From an uncultured Ilumatobacter sp. (GTDB lineage: Bacteria; Actinomycetota; Acidimicrobiia; Acidimicrobiales; Ilumatobacteraceae), in NCBI GenBank assembly GCA_938091165.1, contig CALKNK010000032.1, positions 1 to 37,965 on the forward strand: DNA of 37,965 nucleotides. Reading direction: 5' to 3'. The notes beneath the pieces were generated by a model that was not told the DNA's origin, did no database searches, and saw only the letters and a list, made by a program, of their open reading frames with translations. Position numbers and translations under genes: made by a program. This document shows positions 25,082-35,000 of this stretch, in pieces. Each line of letters begins with the position of its first letter. Position 1 is the first letter of the stretch.

Positions 25082-25288
25082 GGAATCGGACGAACCTACG
25101 CTGCGCGTGTTGTTGACAACGGGAGCGCACGCCGCTTCTACGAAAAGCACGGGTGGCGTGCAATGGGAGCGACCAGCGTGAGTGGCTTCGAGCCGCATCC
25201 GCTCGCTCACATGATCGAAGAAGCAGCGCACCACTCCGGGCACATCGACCTGATCCGCGACTCCCTCGGACGCCCACCCGTCCGCTGA
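25082..25288 (+). pseudogene. fused remnants: GNAT-like piece and DinB-like C-terminal piece
   Basis: One open frame of 68 codons, without a good start, reads first VVDNGSARRFYEKHGWRA, the end of motif A/B typical of GNAT acetyltransferases. It then reads LAHMIEEAAHHSGHIDLIRD, the C-terminal helix typical of DinB/DUF664 proteins. Both pieces lack the rest of their domains, so this looks like two deleted genes joined in frame. The remaining bases to 25373 hold no gene that I can recognise. Confidence 0.5.
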
Positions 25289-25373
25289 CTCACCGCCTGA
25301 ACCGAACCGCCGCCTGTTCGGTTCGGAACAAACGGCGCGGCCTGCGCCGATCAGAACATCATGGGCAACGCGG

Positions 25374-25799
25374 CTACACCACGATCTTGTTGGCCATCAG
25401 CCTGACGCGCACGTTGAGCGAGCCTTCGTTCACCGTCCACGACCGGATCGCGTTCGTCCGGTAGCCCGCTCGGGCGAACGGCTCGCTGGCGCTCATCGCT
25501 TCGACTTCCTCGCGAGTCGACGCCCGGATGATTGAGAGTCCTGGGCCGAGGCCGGCACCGAGATCGATCGGACCCGAGAGCACGAGCGCATCGTCAGCCT
25601 CGAGTTGCTCGAGCCACTTGAGGTGCTCGACAAGTGTGGCGGCGAAGTGCTCCGGCATCCCGGTCGACAGATCGGGCCATTGTTCGTTCGGCGTCATGTC
25701 CAACAACCACAACTGCCAGTTGCGCATCCTGGCGAGCTCGACGCCCAACGCGGCCATCGTCTCGTCGGTGACGGGGGTGGTTCGGTCGACGCCGTTCAC
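25374..25799 (-). CDS. YciI-like (YCII-related) protein
   Basis: The 141-residue product carries a YCII-related, ferredoxin-like domain in its C-terminal two thirds: HLKWLEQLEADDALVLSGPID, then GLSIIRASTREEVEAMSASEPFARAGYRTNAIRSWTVNEGS. The N-terminal 45 residues are extra. Members are small enzymes or binding proteins, some acting on muconolactones or chlorinated lactones. It overlaps the FAH gene by four bases (ATGA), so the two are translated together and probably act on the same intermediate. Confidence 0.78.
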   Translation of the reverse strand: MNGVDRTTPVTDETMAALGVELARMRNWQLWLLDMTPNEQWPDLSTGMPEHFAATLVEHLKWLEQLEADDALVLSGPIDLGAGLGPGLSIIRASTREEVEAMSASEPFARAGYRTNAIRSWTVNEGSLNVRVRLMANKIVV

Positions 25800-26662
25800 G
25801 ATGTCGTGACTCGCTGTGTCATTGATCCGATGCCGGTCGCGGAGAGTTCGACGACATCGCCGTCTTTGAGGAACGTGCGGCTGACCACACCGACCCCGGC
25901 GGGTGAACCGGTGAGCAGTACGTCCCCGGGCTCGAGGGTGAAGAACTTCGACACGTATGCCACCGATGCGGGAATGTCGAACAGCATGTCGGCGGTGGAC
26001 TCGTGTTGGCGGACCTCACCGTTGACCTTCGTCTCGAGCATGAGATCGAGCGGCCCCGATGTCGTATCGAACTCATCGATCGTCACGAGGGCGGGCCCGA
26101 GCGGCTTGAATCCGTCCAGGCCTTTGGCGTGCGCGAGTTCGTGGGTCTGGCTGGTCATTGCTTTGGCTTGCAGGTCACGCGCCGACACGTCGTTGCTCAA
26201 CGTCAGCCCGGCAATGTGTTGCCACACGTCGGCCTCGGCGATGTTCTTGCCGCCCCGCCCGATCACTGCGGCGAGTTCGATCTCGTAGTCGATCTGGTCG
26301 GGCGCCATGCCGGGCAGGACGATGTCGGCGCCGGGATGGGTGATGGCGGTGCTGGGCACCCCGAAGAACACTGGATCAGTGGGCGGTTCCTGGCCGAGCG
26401 CCTTCAGGAGTTCGGCCACTTCGTCGACGTGGCTCTGGTAGTTGATCGCCATGCACACGACCTTGCCCGGACGCTGCACCGGAGCGAGCAGTTGCACGTC
26501 GTCGAGCGCGACCGTGGCGGTGACCTCGGCAGTGGCCAGACCGGCGAGTGTCGGATCGGTCCACAGGACCGCTCCGAGGTCCGGTGCGGCCACGTCGAGC
26601 ATGTCGATCATGCCGTCGGCGGCACCTCTGGCGATCCCTTGGGTGGTGACGTAGTAGCGCAT
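25796..26662 (-). CDS. fumarylacetoacetate hydrolase (FAH) family protein
   Basis: This 288-residue protein has the FAH catalytic domain: VCMAINYQSHVDEVAE, then the acidic metal site DYEIELAAVIGRGGKNI, LSNDVSARDLQ, KGLDGFKPLGPALVT and the late DVLLTGSPAGVGVV. Members hydrolyse or decarboxylate ring-cleavage products of aromatics in the cytoplasm, using Mg2+ or Ca2+. The gene starts four bases from a palindrome that the divergent-side TetR regulator may bind, and it is followed by the coupled YciI-like gene. Confidence 0.88.
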   Translation of the reverse strand: MRYYVTTQGIARGAADGMIDMLDVAAPDLGAVLWTDPTLAGLATAEVTATVALDDVQLLAPVQRPGKVVCMAINYQSHVDEVAELLKALGQEPPTDPVFFGVPSTAITHPGADIVLPGMAPDQIDYEIELAAVIGRGGKNIAEADVWQHIAGLTLSNDVSARDLQAKAMTSQTHELAHAKGLDGFKPLGPALVTIDEFDTTSGPLDLMLETKVNGEVRQHESTADMLFDIPASVAYVSKFFTLEPGDVLLTGSPAGVGVVSRTFLKDGDVVELSATGIGSMTQRVTTS

Positions 26663-26666
26663 AAGG

Positions 26667-26685
26667 ATCTATTATAGATCTATAA
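26667..26685. promoter_or_regulatory. overlapping palindromes, candidate TetR operator
   Basis: Two perfect inverted repeats overlap: ATCTAT-T-ATAGAT at 26667-26679 and TTATAGATCTATAA at 26672-26685. They lie in the 51-base gap between the TetR gene and the FAH start, in a very AT-rich patch for this genome. The location suggests a repressor site controlling FAH. AT-rich stretches with TAATAG-type similarity occur at 27405 and 35588. Confidence 0.55.
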
Positions 26686-26713
26686 CGTGTATCCGTTCGA
26701 ATCGGACTGCTCG

Positions 26714-27367
26714 TCAGGGTCGCGCTGAGGGCTTGTAGTGGGGAAGCAACATCGCGACGATGCCGGCGACGTGCTCGTCGATGATCGCTTCGTTCGCCGG
26801 GTTCTCCCCGAGGAGCATCCGAGCCTCGGCTCGATTGATGTACATCAGCGATGTCGTGCCGATGACCACGTAGTAGATCAACTTGGGATCGATCGGGGCT
26901 GCGACGCCACGCTGCTGCAGTGCCGCCCATACGGTGCGGAGTTGTTCGTAGCGGGGGCGAATGTGCGTGTTCGTGATCCACGCGAGTCGGTCGCTGGCCG
27001 CTGTGGCCTCTTGGACCATGATTTGGTGCAACTCTGGTCGGGCCGCCGCGAATTCCACCAGGCCGCGAATCAGCGCGGCGAATCCGGCCTCGGGGTCGCC
27101 GAGGAAATCGGTCGTGGCGATCACCTCGTCGAGTTCGGAGAAGACCTGATCGACCGCTGCTTGCCACAGCTCGGATTTGTTCGAAAAATGGTAGTTGATC
27201 TGCGGTTGATGAGCGTCTGCGCGCTTGGCGATCGAGGTCGTCGATGCGCCGTCGAAGCCTCTCTGGGCGAACTCGGTGATCGCCGCCTCGAGCAGCAGAT
27301 CGCGAATGTTGTCGCGGTCGCGACGGCGAGGCGGAGCAGAGGATTCGTCAAGGGGCACGTGGTGCAC
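26714..27367 (-). CDS. TetR/AcrR-family transcriptional regulator
   Basis: This 217-residue regulator has an N-terminal TetR helix-turn-helix (LLLEAAITEFAQRGFDGASTTSIAKRADAHQPQINYHFSNKSELW, about residues 24-68) and an all-helical ligand domain, with a YYVVIGTTSLMYINRAEA helix near residue 165. It is upstream of FAH on the same strand and divergent from the VOC/sulfatase genes, so it can act on both sides. A catabolic intermediate is the probable inducer. Confidence 0.88.
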   Translation of the reverse strand: MHHVPLDESSAPPRRRDRDNIRDLLLEAAITEFAQRGFDGASTTSIAKRADAHQPQINYHFSNKSELWQAAVDQVFSELDEVIATTDFLGDPEAGFAALIRGLVEFAAARPELHQIMVQEATAASDRLAWITNTHIRPRYEQLRTVWAALQQRGVAAPIDPKLIYYVVIGTTSLMYINRAEARMLLGENPANEAIIDEHVAGIVAMLLPHYKPSARP

Positions 27368-27449
27368 GATAGATCCGATCCGTTTGACTTCGTTCCAGTT
27401 ATGAGTAAATAATAGAACTGTGGCGAACGGCGCCGCTCAAGGAGAAGAG

Positions 27450-27971
27450 ATGCCCAGTCCAATCAAGTTCGCCCACGTCGTACTCCGAACGGCCCGCTTC
27501 GATGAGATGCTCGCCTGGTGGACCAACGTGCTCGAGGCCGATGTTCGTTTCGGCAATGACTTCATCGCGTTCCTCTCGTTTGACGATGAGCATCACCGCG
27601 TCGCCATGATCAACGCTCCGCTTCGGGATCAGGAGGTCGGGCGTGCCGGGGTCGACCATGTCGCCTACACGTACGCGAGCGTCGACGACCAGTTCGCCAC
27701 GTACGCGAGGCTGAAGTCCCAAGGCGTCGAGCCGTACTGGATGATCCATCACGGCGGAACGCTGTCGGCCTATTACCGCGACCCGGACGGGAACCAGATC
27801 GAGCTACAGGTCGACGCAATGAGCATGGAGGACACGGACGGCTTCATGCGGTCACCGCTCTTTGCGGCGAATCCGATCGGCATCAACGTTGACTTCGATG
27901 ATCTGATCGCCCGCTACGAAGGCGGCGCCTCGGAGGCATCGATTCTCGCCTACCCAGTGGCCAGCGCATGA
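27450..27971 (+). CDS. VOC-family protein, extradiol-dioxygenase-like
   Basis: This 173-residue protein has two VOC modules: IKFAHVVLRTARFDEMLAWW at the start and GVDHVAYTYASVDDQFATYARL followed by YYRDPDGNQIELQVD. The histidine in each module's first strand and the glutamate of QIELQ are the expected metal ligands, as in small BphC-like dioxygenases, lyases and isomerases. ATG 27450 has an AAGGAG site. The stop overlaps the sulfatase start (ATGA at 27968-27971). It may cleave or isomerise the ring product made in this pathway. Confidence 0.78.
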   Translation: MPSPIKFAHVVLRTARFDEMLAWWTNVLEADVRFGNDFIAFLSFDDEHHRVAMINAPLRDQEVGRAGVDHVAYTYASVDDQFATYARLKSQGVEPYWMIHHGGTLSAYYRDPDGNQIELQVDAMSMEDTDGFMRSPLFAANPIGINVDFDDLIARYEGGASEASILAYPVASA

Positions 27972-29542
27972 CCGCAGCACCGCGTCAACGGCCGAACGTG
28001 CTGTTCATCATCACGGACCAGCACCGTGCCGACCACGTCGGTTTCGGAGGCAACGATGTGGTCCGCACTCCGCACCTTGACGCGCTCGCGGCGCGCAGCA
28101 CGGTGTTTGACCGGGCGTACGTCGCCAATCCGGTGTGCATGCCCAACCGGTCGTCGATCATGACCGGTCGAATGCCATCGGCGCACGGCGTGATCTTCAA
28201 TGACCGATCGCTGTCACCCGACACCAACACGTTCGTCAGCCAATTACGTGACAACGGCTACCGCACCGCGTTGATTGGCAAGTCGCACCTCCAGCACGGG
28301 ATGAGTCGTGAAGCGGTCGTCGACCTGCCCGGCGACCCGGCGGTTCGCGCGCCGTGGGCTGAGGGATGGGACACGATCGAACATCGGGAGCGCTACGAAT
28401 CGGGCGACACGCCTGACCCCGCTGACTTCTACGGGTTCGAGCACATCGAGTTGACCCTGGGGCACGGCGCACTCTCGGGTGGTCACCACTATCAATGGGC
28501 ACTCGACCGTGGTGTCACGCACGAACAATTGGTAGCCGGCGGCCAGTACGACACCGACGTACCAAGCCGATCACCGCTGTGGTGGCAGATCCACGAAGCA
28601 TCCTTCCCGGCCGAGGCGTATTCGACCACCTTCGTCACCGAGCGGACCATCGACTTCATCGAGCAAGCTGCAAGTGCGGATGATGAAGAACCCTGGATGC
28701 TGTGGTGTTCGTTTCCCGATCCCCACCACCCGCTGTCGCCACCGAGCCCATGGCTCGATCGCCATCACCCCGACGACATGGTCCTGCCGCCCACCTTCGA
28801 AGATCCCGGCGAGGGGTGGCCGCCACACCTGAAGTTCCTGCGCGACCTCCAGCCAGACGATCACGACTTCGTCCGACCGTGGGGCCCGACCCCGGAACAG
28901 GCGCGGGCTGCGCTTGCTGCCACGTACGGGATGATCGAGTTCGTCGATGACGGCGTCGGCAGGATTCTGGCCACCCTCGATCGACTCGACCTCACCGACG
29001 ACACGATCGTGATCTTCACCAGCGATCACGGCGACATGATGGGTGATCATGGCCTCATCCTCAAGGGGGTCATGCACTTCCAGGGATGCCTTCGTGTTCC
29101 GCTCACCATTCATGTGCCAGGAAATGAACCAGGTCGGACCGATTCATTGGCGTCCAGTCTCGATCTCGCGCAAACCGTCCTCGATCTCTGCGAGGTGGGC
29201 GCATACCAGGGAGTCCAGGGCCACAGTCTGCGACCTGTCCTTGACGACCCAACGACGTCGGTTCGCGAGACCGTCCTGATCGAAGACGACTTTCCGCCTG
29301 TCGAAGGGCGCGGCCAGTTGATGCCACTGAAGACGCGAACGGTGATCAGCGATCTCGGTCGGTACACGCGCTACAGCAACGGGTTCGAGCAGCTCTTTGA
29401 CCTCGCCGTTGACCCTGACGAACTGATCGACTTGACCGAACATGACCGCGACCCCGATCGGCGAGCGCAGGCCATCACGCAGCTCGCCGACGCGCTCATC
29501 GGTGCCGACGACATCTGCCGCGCGGAGCCGGTGTCGCTCTGA
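27968..29542 (+). CDS. sulfatase (formylglycine type)
   Basis: The 524-residue product is a type I sulfatase. Its C57-M-P-N-R61 within PVCMPNRSSIMTGR is the C-x-P-x-R site where cysteine is converted to formylglycine. D17-Q18 (FIITDQHRADH) and FTSDHGDMMGDHG supply calcium ligands. No signal peptide is visible, so it should be cytoplasmic. A maturation enzyme is not in the window. Related phosphonate monoester hydrolases share the fold and remain an alternative. It is translationally coupled to the VOC gene, which points to a sulfated catabolic intermediate rather than general sulfate scavenging. Confidence 0.88.
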   Translation: MTAAPRQRPNVLFIITDQHRADHVGFGGNDVVRTPHLDALAARSTVFDRAYVANPVCMPNRSSIMTGRMPSAHGVIFNDRSLSPDTNTFVSQLRDNGYRTALIGKSHLQHGMSREAVVDLPGDPAVRAPWAEGWDTIEHRERYESGDTPDPADFYGFEHIELTLGHGALSGGHHYQWALDRGVTHEQLVAGGQYDTDVPSRSPLWWQIHEASFPAEAYSTTFVTERTIDFIEQAASADDEEPWMLWCSFPDPHHPLSPPSPWLDRHHPDDMVLPPTFEDPGEGWPPHLKFLRDLQPDDHDFVRPWGPTPEQARAALAATYGMIEFVDDGVGRILATLDRLDLTDDTIVIFTSDHGDMMGDHGLILKGVMHFQGCLRVPLTIHVPGNEPGRTDSLASSLDLAQTVLDLCEVGAYQGVQGHSLRPVLDDPTTSVRETVLIEDDFPPVEGRGQLMPLKTRTVISDLGRYTRYSNGFEQLFDLAVDPDELIDLTEHDRDPDRRAQAITQLADALIGADDICRAEPVSL

Positions 29543-29610
29543 ACCTTCACGACCCACCCGCCACTCCATCAACCCAAATCCACCCATCGCCACAACAAGG
29601 AAGCAGCCCA

Positions 29611-29934
29611 ATGAACGACAACAGCAATCCGAACCGTCCCGACGGGAAATGGGCGATGACCTCGCAGACACCGATGGGCCCACAGGAGGGTGTGCTGACG
29701 TTGAGCAGCAACGGCAATGAAGTGACCGGCACGATGCACGGACCGCAAGGCGAGATCGAGATCGACGAAGGCAGGCTCGACGGGGCGACCGTCTCGTGGG
29801 TGGTCCACGCACAGGTGCCGATCCCGATGGAAGTCGCCTTCACCGCCACGATTGCGGGTGACGAAATCGCCGGCGAAGCACAGCTCGGAGCGATGGGCAC
29901 GATGACGATCGCCGGCACACGGATGGAGTCCTGA
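29611..29934 (+). CDS. small beta-rich protein, unknown function
   Basis: This 107-residue protein has alternating hydrophobic strands and glycine turns: GVLTLSSNGNEVTGTMHGPQG, then VSWVVHAQVPIPMEVAFTATIAGDEIAGEAQLGAMGTMTIAGTR. It looks like a lipocalin-like or related small beta barrel. An AAGGAAG site precedes the ATG. It follows the sulfatase by 68 bases and converges with the PPOX gene. I do not recognise a named family and propose no function. Confidence 0.65.
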   Translation: MNDNSNPNRPDGKWAMTSQTPMGPQEGVLTLSSNGNEVTGTMHGPQGEIEIDEGRLDGATVSWVVHAQVPIPMEVAFTATIAGDEIAGEAQLGAMGTMTIAGTRMES

Positions 29935-29967
29935 CCGCCGAATCTGTGCGGAGGGGTACGGGATTGG

Positions 29968-30378
29968 TCAGCGGTGGAGGACGGTCTTGTCGGGGGTGAT
30001 GCGCAGCACGGTGCGCTGCTGCTCGTCGAGCATCGGGACGATGCTGTTCGGGTCCGGGGCGGGGCTGCCCGAAAGGGCGGCGAAGACCTGGGCGGTGAGT
30101 TCGGCTCGGACTGGGTCGACATCGATCGCCTCGGCCAATCCGTAGATGACGAGATGTTCGCGCCCATCCGAGATGGTGAGGCTGACACGCGGCTGACGTC
30201 GGGCGTTGTTCCACTTTGCGGTGTAGGCCTTGACGGAGACGAGGAGTCGGCCCTCGTTGTCGAGCGCGTATCCGATCATCGACTGCTGCGGTGAGCCGTC
30301 CTGACGGCCGGTGGCGAGGACCGCCCATGTGTGGGCGTCCAAGAACTCTCGCTCTTCGTTGTTCCATTCGAATGACAT
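29968..30378 (-). CDS. PPOX-class flavin/F420-binding protein
   Basis: This 136-residue split-barrel protein starts MSFEWNNEEREFLDAHTWAVLATGRQDGSPQQSMIGY and has the FMN or F420-binding strand pattern (LLVSVKAYTAKWNNARRQPRVSL). Actinobacterial relatives are F420-dependent reductases or heme-degrading enzymes. ATG 30378 is preceded by GAGGAAA. It lies 11 bases behind the FAD monooxygenase gene and is the last gene of the minus-strand operon. It may supply reduced flavin or reduce a pathway product; neither is proven. Confidence 0.82.
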   Translation of the reverse strand: MSFEWNNEEREFLDAHTWAVLATGRQDGSPQQSMIGYALDNEGRLLVSVKAYTAKWNNARRQPRVSLTISDGREHLVIYGLAEAIDVDPVRAELTAQVFAALSGSPAPDPNSIVPMLDEQQRTVLRITPDKTVLHR

Positions 30379-30389
30379 CGGCAATTTCC

Positions 30390-32021
30390 TCACTTGGGTT
30401 GTTGTGTGAATTGATCGGTGGCCCGCCGAGCGCTCCGGGCCGCAGCGAGGGCTCGGCGAACGGTCTCGGCTGGGTCCGCGGGTGCGGTTGCGGCTCGCCA
30501 GGCGACGTGACCGTCGGGGCGCAGCAATATCGCTCCGCTGTCGTCAGTGCCGCGGATGGTCGCCCATGTCTCGTCGGCTCCGGTGACCTCGATGGTTGGA
30601 ATCCCGCAGCCGTTCCAGACGGATGACCCGGGCGCGACCAGCAACACGAAGTCGTCGGCGCGAGCCAGATCAATGCTCGACATCATCTCACCGTCCACGG
30701 TCACCGCCGCGTGGCTGAGGCGGTGGCCGGGTGCGGCGGTTGCGATGACGTCGGTGACCGGATTGAAGCCGGAATCGTGCGCGGTAGCAATGCCGTCGTT
30801 GATGACCGCAGCGCTGTTGTAGCGGAAGCCGATGTCGAGGCCGGTCATGTCGAAGTGTTCCTCCTGGCGGGCGATCGCCTCCGCAACCCCGGATTCGGCC
30901 GCGACAGCGTCTTCGACTTCGATCATCTTGAGGTGGTTGTGCAGGCTCTGCTCGGCGTTGGTGGTGGCCACCGGGCGACGCTCCACGTCATAGGTATCGA
31001 GGAGTTGTTCGTCGGCGCGACCGGCGAGCACATCGGCCAGCTTCCAGCACAGGTTGTGGACGTCGGCGATGCCGGTGTTCATGCCGATTCCGCCGGTTGG
31101 TGGGAACCGGTGGGCAGCGTCCCCGGCGAGCAGCGTCCGCCCCGATCGGTAGGTTCTCGCTACCTGGCTCGACATGCGCCAAGGTGCGATCGATGCGATC
31201 TCGACGTCGAGGTCCGTCCCGACGGCACTCCTCACGAGTTGGCGAGCGATCGCATCGGTGATCGGCGGTGCATCGGGATCGCCTGGATGCATCATCACGC
31301 ACTCGCGCTCGATGTCGTGGACGACGAACCACGCACGGGTCGGGCCACCGATGCACCAGAACAGCAGACCGGGTCGGTCGCCGAGCGCGGGTCGAAGATC
31401 GCCGACGAGGTGGATCGACGTGAACATCTCGACCATGGCCTGGCCGTCCATCGTGATGCCCGCGTGGCGACGCACTGGGCTCGACGCGCCGTCACACGCG
31501 AGCACGTACCGGGATGTGATCTCGGGTCGTTTGCCCGTCTCGTGGCTGAGCACGGTCGATGTCACCTCGTTGTCGGCCGCTGTGGACGACTCCCACTTGT
31601 GACCGAAACGAACCGTGCCGCCTGCGTCGAGAGCGGCAGCCAGCAGCACCGGTTCCAGCCGATGTTGGGAGATGTTGGCCGGTGGGCACGGTGTGGTGGC
31701 GAACATCTTTTCGACACGGTCCTGGGTGACAAGCGAGAAGTTGCCATGCTCGCGACCGATCAGCGTCTCGACCCAGCGGACCACGGGGATCTGCCCGAAC
31801 GGCGTCGCCACCGCCCGCAGGGCGCTGTCATCGACGCCGCACGCTCGCGTCAGGATTTCCATGGTTCTCGGCGAGACCACATGGGCCTGCGGTGCGGTGT
31901 GCAAACCGGCGCGGGCCTCGACGACCTCGTGGGTGATACCGAGTCTGCTCAGCAGGATCGACGCGGTGAGCCCCACGGGACCTGCGCCGACGACGAGGAC
32001 GTCCACACGCGCCGCACTCAC
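30390..32021 (-). CDS. FAD-dependent aromatic hydroxylase (phenol hydroxylase / MhpA-like)
   Basis: This protein of 543 residues belongs to the class A flavoprotein monooxygenases that hydroxylate phenols with NAD(P)H and O2. It has the FAD motif GAGPVG at residues 12-17, the middle DG motif ACDGASSPVRR, and GDAAHRFPPTGGIGMNTGI near residue 300. The C-terminal thioredoxin-like domain (DDFVLLVAPGS) is typical of PheA/TfdB relatives. GTG 32021 overlaps the stop of the upstream oxidoreductase (GTGA), which decides the start over a GTG at 32042. Coupled with VOC and FAH genes, it suggests an aromatic ring-cleavage route. Confidence 0.9.
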   Translation of the reverse strand: MSAARVDVLVVGAGPVGLTASILLSRLGITHEVVEARAGLHTAPQAHVVSPRTMEILTRACGVDDSALRAVATPFGQIPVVRWVETLIGREHGNFSLVTQDRVEKMFATTPCPPANISQHRLEPVLLAAALDAGGTVRFGHKWESSTAADNEVTSTVLSHETGKRPEITSRYVLACDGASSPVRRHAGITMDGQAMVEMFTSIHLVGDLRPALGDRPGLLFWCIGGPTRAWFVVHDIERECVMMHPGDPDAPPITDAIARQLVRSAVGTDLDVEIASIAPWRMSSQVARTYRSGRTLLAGDAAHRFPPTGGIGMNTGIADVHNLCWKLADVLAGRADEQLLDTYDVERRPVATTNAEQSLHNHLKMIEVEDAVAAESGVAEAIARQEEHFDMTGLDIGFRYNSAAVINDGIATAHDSGFNPVTDVIATAAPGHRLSHAAVTVDGEMMSSIDLARADDFVLLVAPGSSVWNGCGIPTIEVTGADETWATIRGTDDSGAILLRPDGHVAWRAATAPADPAETVRRALAAARSARRATDQFTQQPK

Positions 32022-35000
32022 GAAGCGCTCCAATCGTTCCACGCCGACTCCACGGCAGGGCGATATCTCGCGACGTTCGCGAGCTTGATGTCGCTGAACC
32101 CCCTGACCTGATCGGCCAGGCCGACGAGTTCGACGGCTGCCTGATAGTTGTCTGAGGTGAGTCGCGTGGCGACGTCGGCCAGCAGCTTCTGGTAGTCGTC
32201 GATGAGCTCGCGCTCAAGGCGGCGTTCCTCGGTGTTGCCGAAGGGGTCGAACCGGTGGCCGCGCAGTCGCTTCATCTGGGCGAGTCCTGCGAACATCACG
32301 GTCGCTGCACGCTCAGGGACCGAGATCTTCTTGCTGTTGCCGATCCTGTTCAATGTCGGCGGTTGCAGCATGAAGTCGATCTTGGCGTTGTGCCCGAACT
32401 GGTCCCGGATCTCATCGGTGAGTTCGGGGCGACGATGCAGCCGTGCGACCTCGTACTCATCTTTGTAGGTCATGAACTTCGCGAGCTGTCGAGCGGCGCT
32501 GACCGTCAACTCTGAACCGCCGGCGGCTCCGCGGGCGCGGACCTCGGCTTGGCGGAGTTCGGCGATCGCGTTGGTGAAGGTCCTCGCCCATTCCTGGCCC
32601 TGGTATGCGACGAGTTCAGGAATTCGCCATCGCAGAGTTTCGGCGAGTGGCGCATCGGCACCAACTTGGTCGAGCATTTGTGTTGCTGCCGTGTCCAGCG
32701 TCGGCGGCGCATGGGCCATTGCGGAATCCGCGATCTGTTCAGCAAGACCTGGATCGCTCGCGAGTCGTCGCCCCAGCGCAAACGCTTCGAGGTTCATCGT
32801 GACCGCGACCCCGTTGAGTTCGATTGCCTTCGCAATCGCCTTCGAGCTGACCGGCACCAGGCCCGCCTGGTAGGCGGCACCGAGAACGATGAGATTTGCT
32901 GCTGGTTGGGCTTGGAACACGCGCTTCGCGATGGCTTCGGCATCGAGCCAGACGTTGTGCGTTGCCTTCGTTGACCGTTGGATGCGTTCGACAAACGCTG
33001 CGGTGTCGGGGAAACCCTCACGGTCGACCGCAGACACCATGTGCCCCGTCGGGATCCGAGACACCGCCACCACCGCGGTCGTTCGGTCTGTGCTCGTTCG
33101 CACGAGATTTTGTTCTGCGACGCCGGCGATGACATCGAACACAAGGTAAGCGTCGGCACCTCCTTGCTCGATGCGGCTTGCTCCACTGTTCGCTGATGGG
33201 TCGACACGCAGGTGCGACACGACGGGTCCGCCCTTCTGCGCAAGGCCGACCTGATCGAGGCTGTTGGCCACCTTGCCATCCAACAACGCCGCCGTGGTCA
33301 GCATCTGGTTGATCGTCACGACGCCGGTGCCGCCGATGCCTACGGTCAGGATCGATCCCGACTCCGGAACGACAGGTTCGGGAACCGAGAGGTCGGAGAG
33401 TGCGGGGTGGCGACCTCCCGGCATCGCCGGGCCGGCGACCCCGGTGGGATCGATGGTGACGGTGAGGAATGCCGGGCAGTTGCCGTCGACGCAGCTGTAG
33501 TCGTAGTTGCAGCTCTCCTGATGAATGCGTGTCTTGCGGCCGAGCGGCGTGTCGACCGGGTGGACGCTCATGCAATTGGAGATCTCGCCACAGTGGCCAC
33601 ATCCATCGCACACGGCCTCGTTGATGACGATCCGTTTCGTCGGGGTCTCGACGCGGCCGCGTTTGCGGTCGCGCCGCAACTCGGCTGCACAGCCCTGGTC
33701 GTAGATCAGGACCGTTGTTCCGGTGACCTCGCGCAGCTCGCGTTGTACATCGTCGAGTTTGTCGCGATGCTCCACCCGACAGCCGGGGGCGAACGTCGTG
33801 CCGCGCGGGTATTTGTCCGGCTCGTCGGACACGACCACGATCTGGGCGACGCCCTCAGTGGCGAGCTGTCTCGTGAGGTCGGGTACCGGAATGGCGCCAG
33901 CGGCGTCCTGACCGCCGGTCATCGCCACGACGTTGTTGTAGAGAATCTTGTAGGTGATGTTTGTCCCGGCCGAAATCGACTGGCGGATCGCAAGGATTCC
34001 CGAGTGGGCGAGCGTGCCGTCGCCGAGATTCTGGAATCGATGTGCCTCCTCGACGAACGGAGCCTGCCCCACCCATTGGGCGCCTTCGAGGCCCATCGCG
34101 GTCACTCCGGTGGCTCGCTCGTCGGTCCACAACGCCATGCTGTGGCAACCGATGCCACCGCCAGCAACGGATCCCTCCGGCACGACCGTCGACCGGTTGT
34201 GCGGACAGCCCGAGCAGAAGTACGGGGTTCTACTCGGCAATTCGGCCTGGTTGACATGTACCGAGATGCGTGTCCGTTCCGGTACCAGGCGCTCCGCGGC
34301 GATCTTGATGGCGAGAACGCGTCGAAGCGGCTCCACGAGCAGATCGGGTTCCAGAGCTGCGGCGTTGGGAACGAGGTTGGCGCCTGCGGAGTCGACCGAG
34401 CCGACGACGGCCGGGGCATTGGCCACGCCGTAGAGCAGGTTGCGGAGCTGCTCTTCGACGAAGGGTCGCTTCTCCTCGATGACCATGACCACCTCGACTC
34501 CTGCGGCGAACTCCTTGACCGTCGGCCCGTCGAGCGGCCAGATGAGTCCGGGCTTCAGAATGCGAATTCCCAAGCTCGCCAGCGCGTCGTCGGAACCGGC
34601 CCCCAGCCGGTCCAGCGCGGTACGCAGATCGAAGTACGGCTTGCCGGCGGCGACGATACCGAGCCATGCATCGCTCGCTCCGTGCGTCGTGTCGAGGCCG
34701 TTCAGCCTGGCGAAATGGCGGGCCGCTGTGGGGCGCGTGAACAACGCCTCGTGCTCCAGGTGAACCGAGTTGGGCGGTGCAAGATGGTCGCTCGCTGTCG
34801 CCGTCCATGGCGCTCGGTTCAGGTGAAACCGTTCGACGTTCGGGGCAAGGCGATCGGCGCACACGTCGACAGTGCTGCTGCCGTCTGCAACGTCGGTATG
34901 GAGCTTCAGGGCAACCCATGCACCTGAGGTCCGCGACATTTCGTAGCCAAACCGACCGTAGTCAAGAACCTCCTGAACCGAGCCGGGGTAGAGCGTTGGC

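Noticed and set aside
30711..32111. A 466-codon plus-strand frame
   Set aside because: It is antisense to the flavin hydroxylase and its translation has no recognisable domain.
33212..34927. A 571-codon plus-strand frame
   Set aside because: It is antisense to the fused oxidoreductase, whose minus-strand protein has clear domains; long shadow frames are expected in high-GC DNA.
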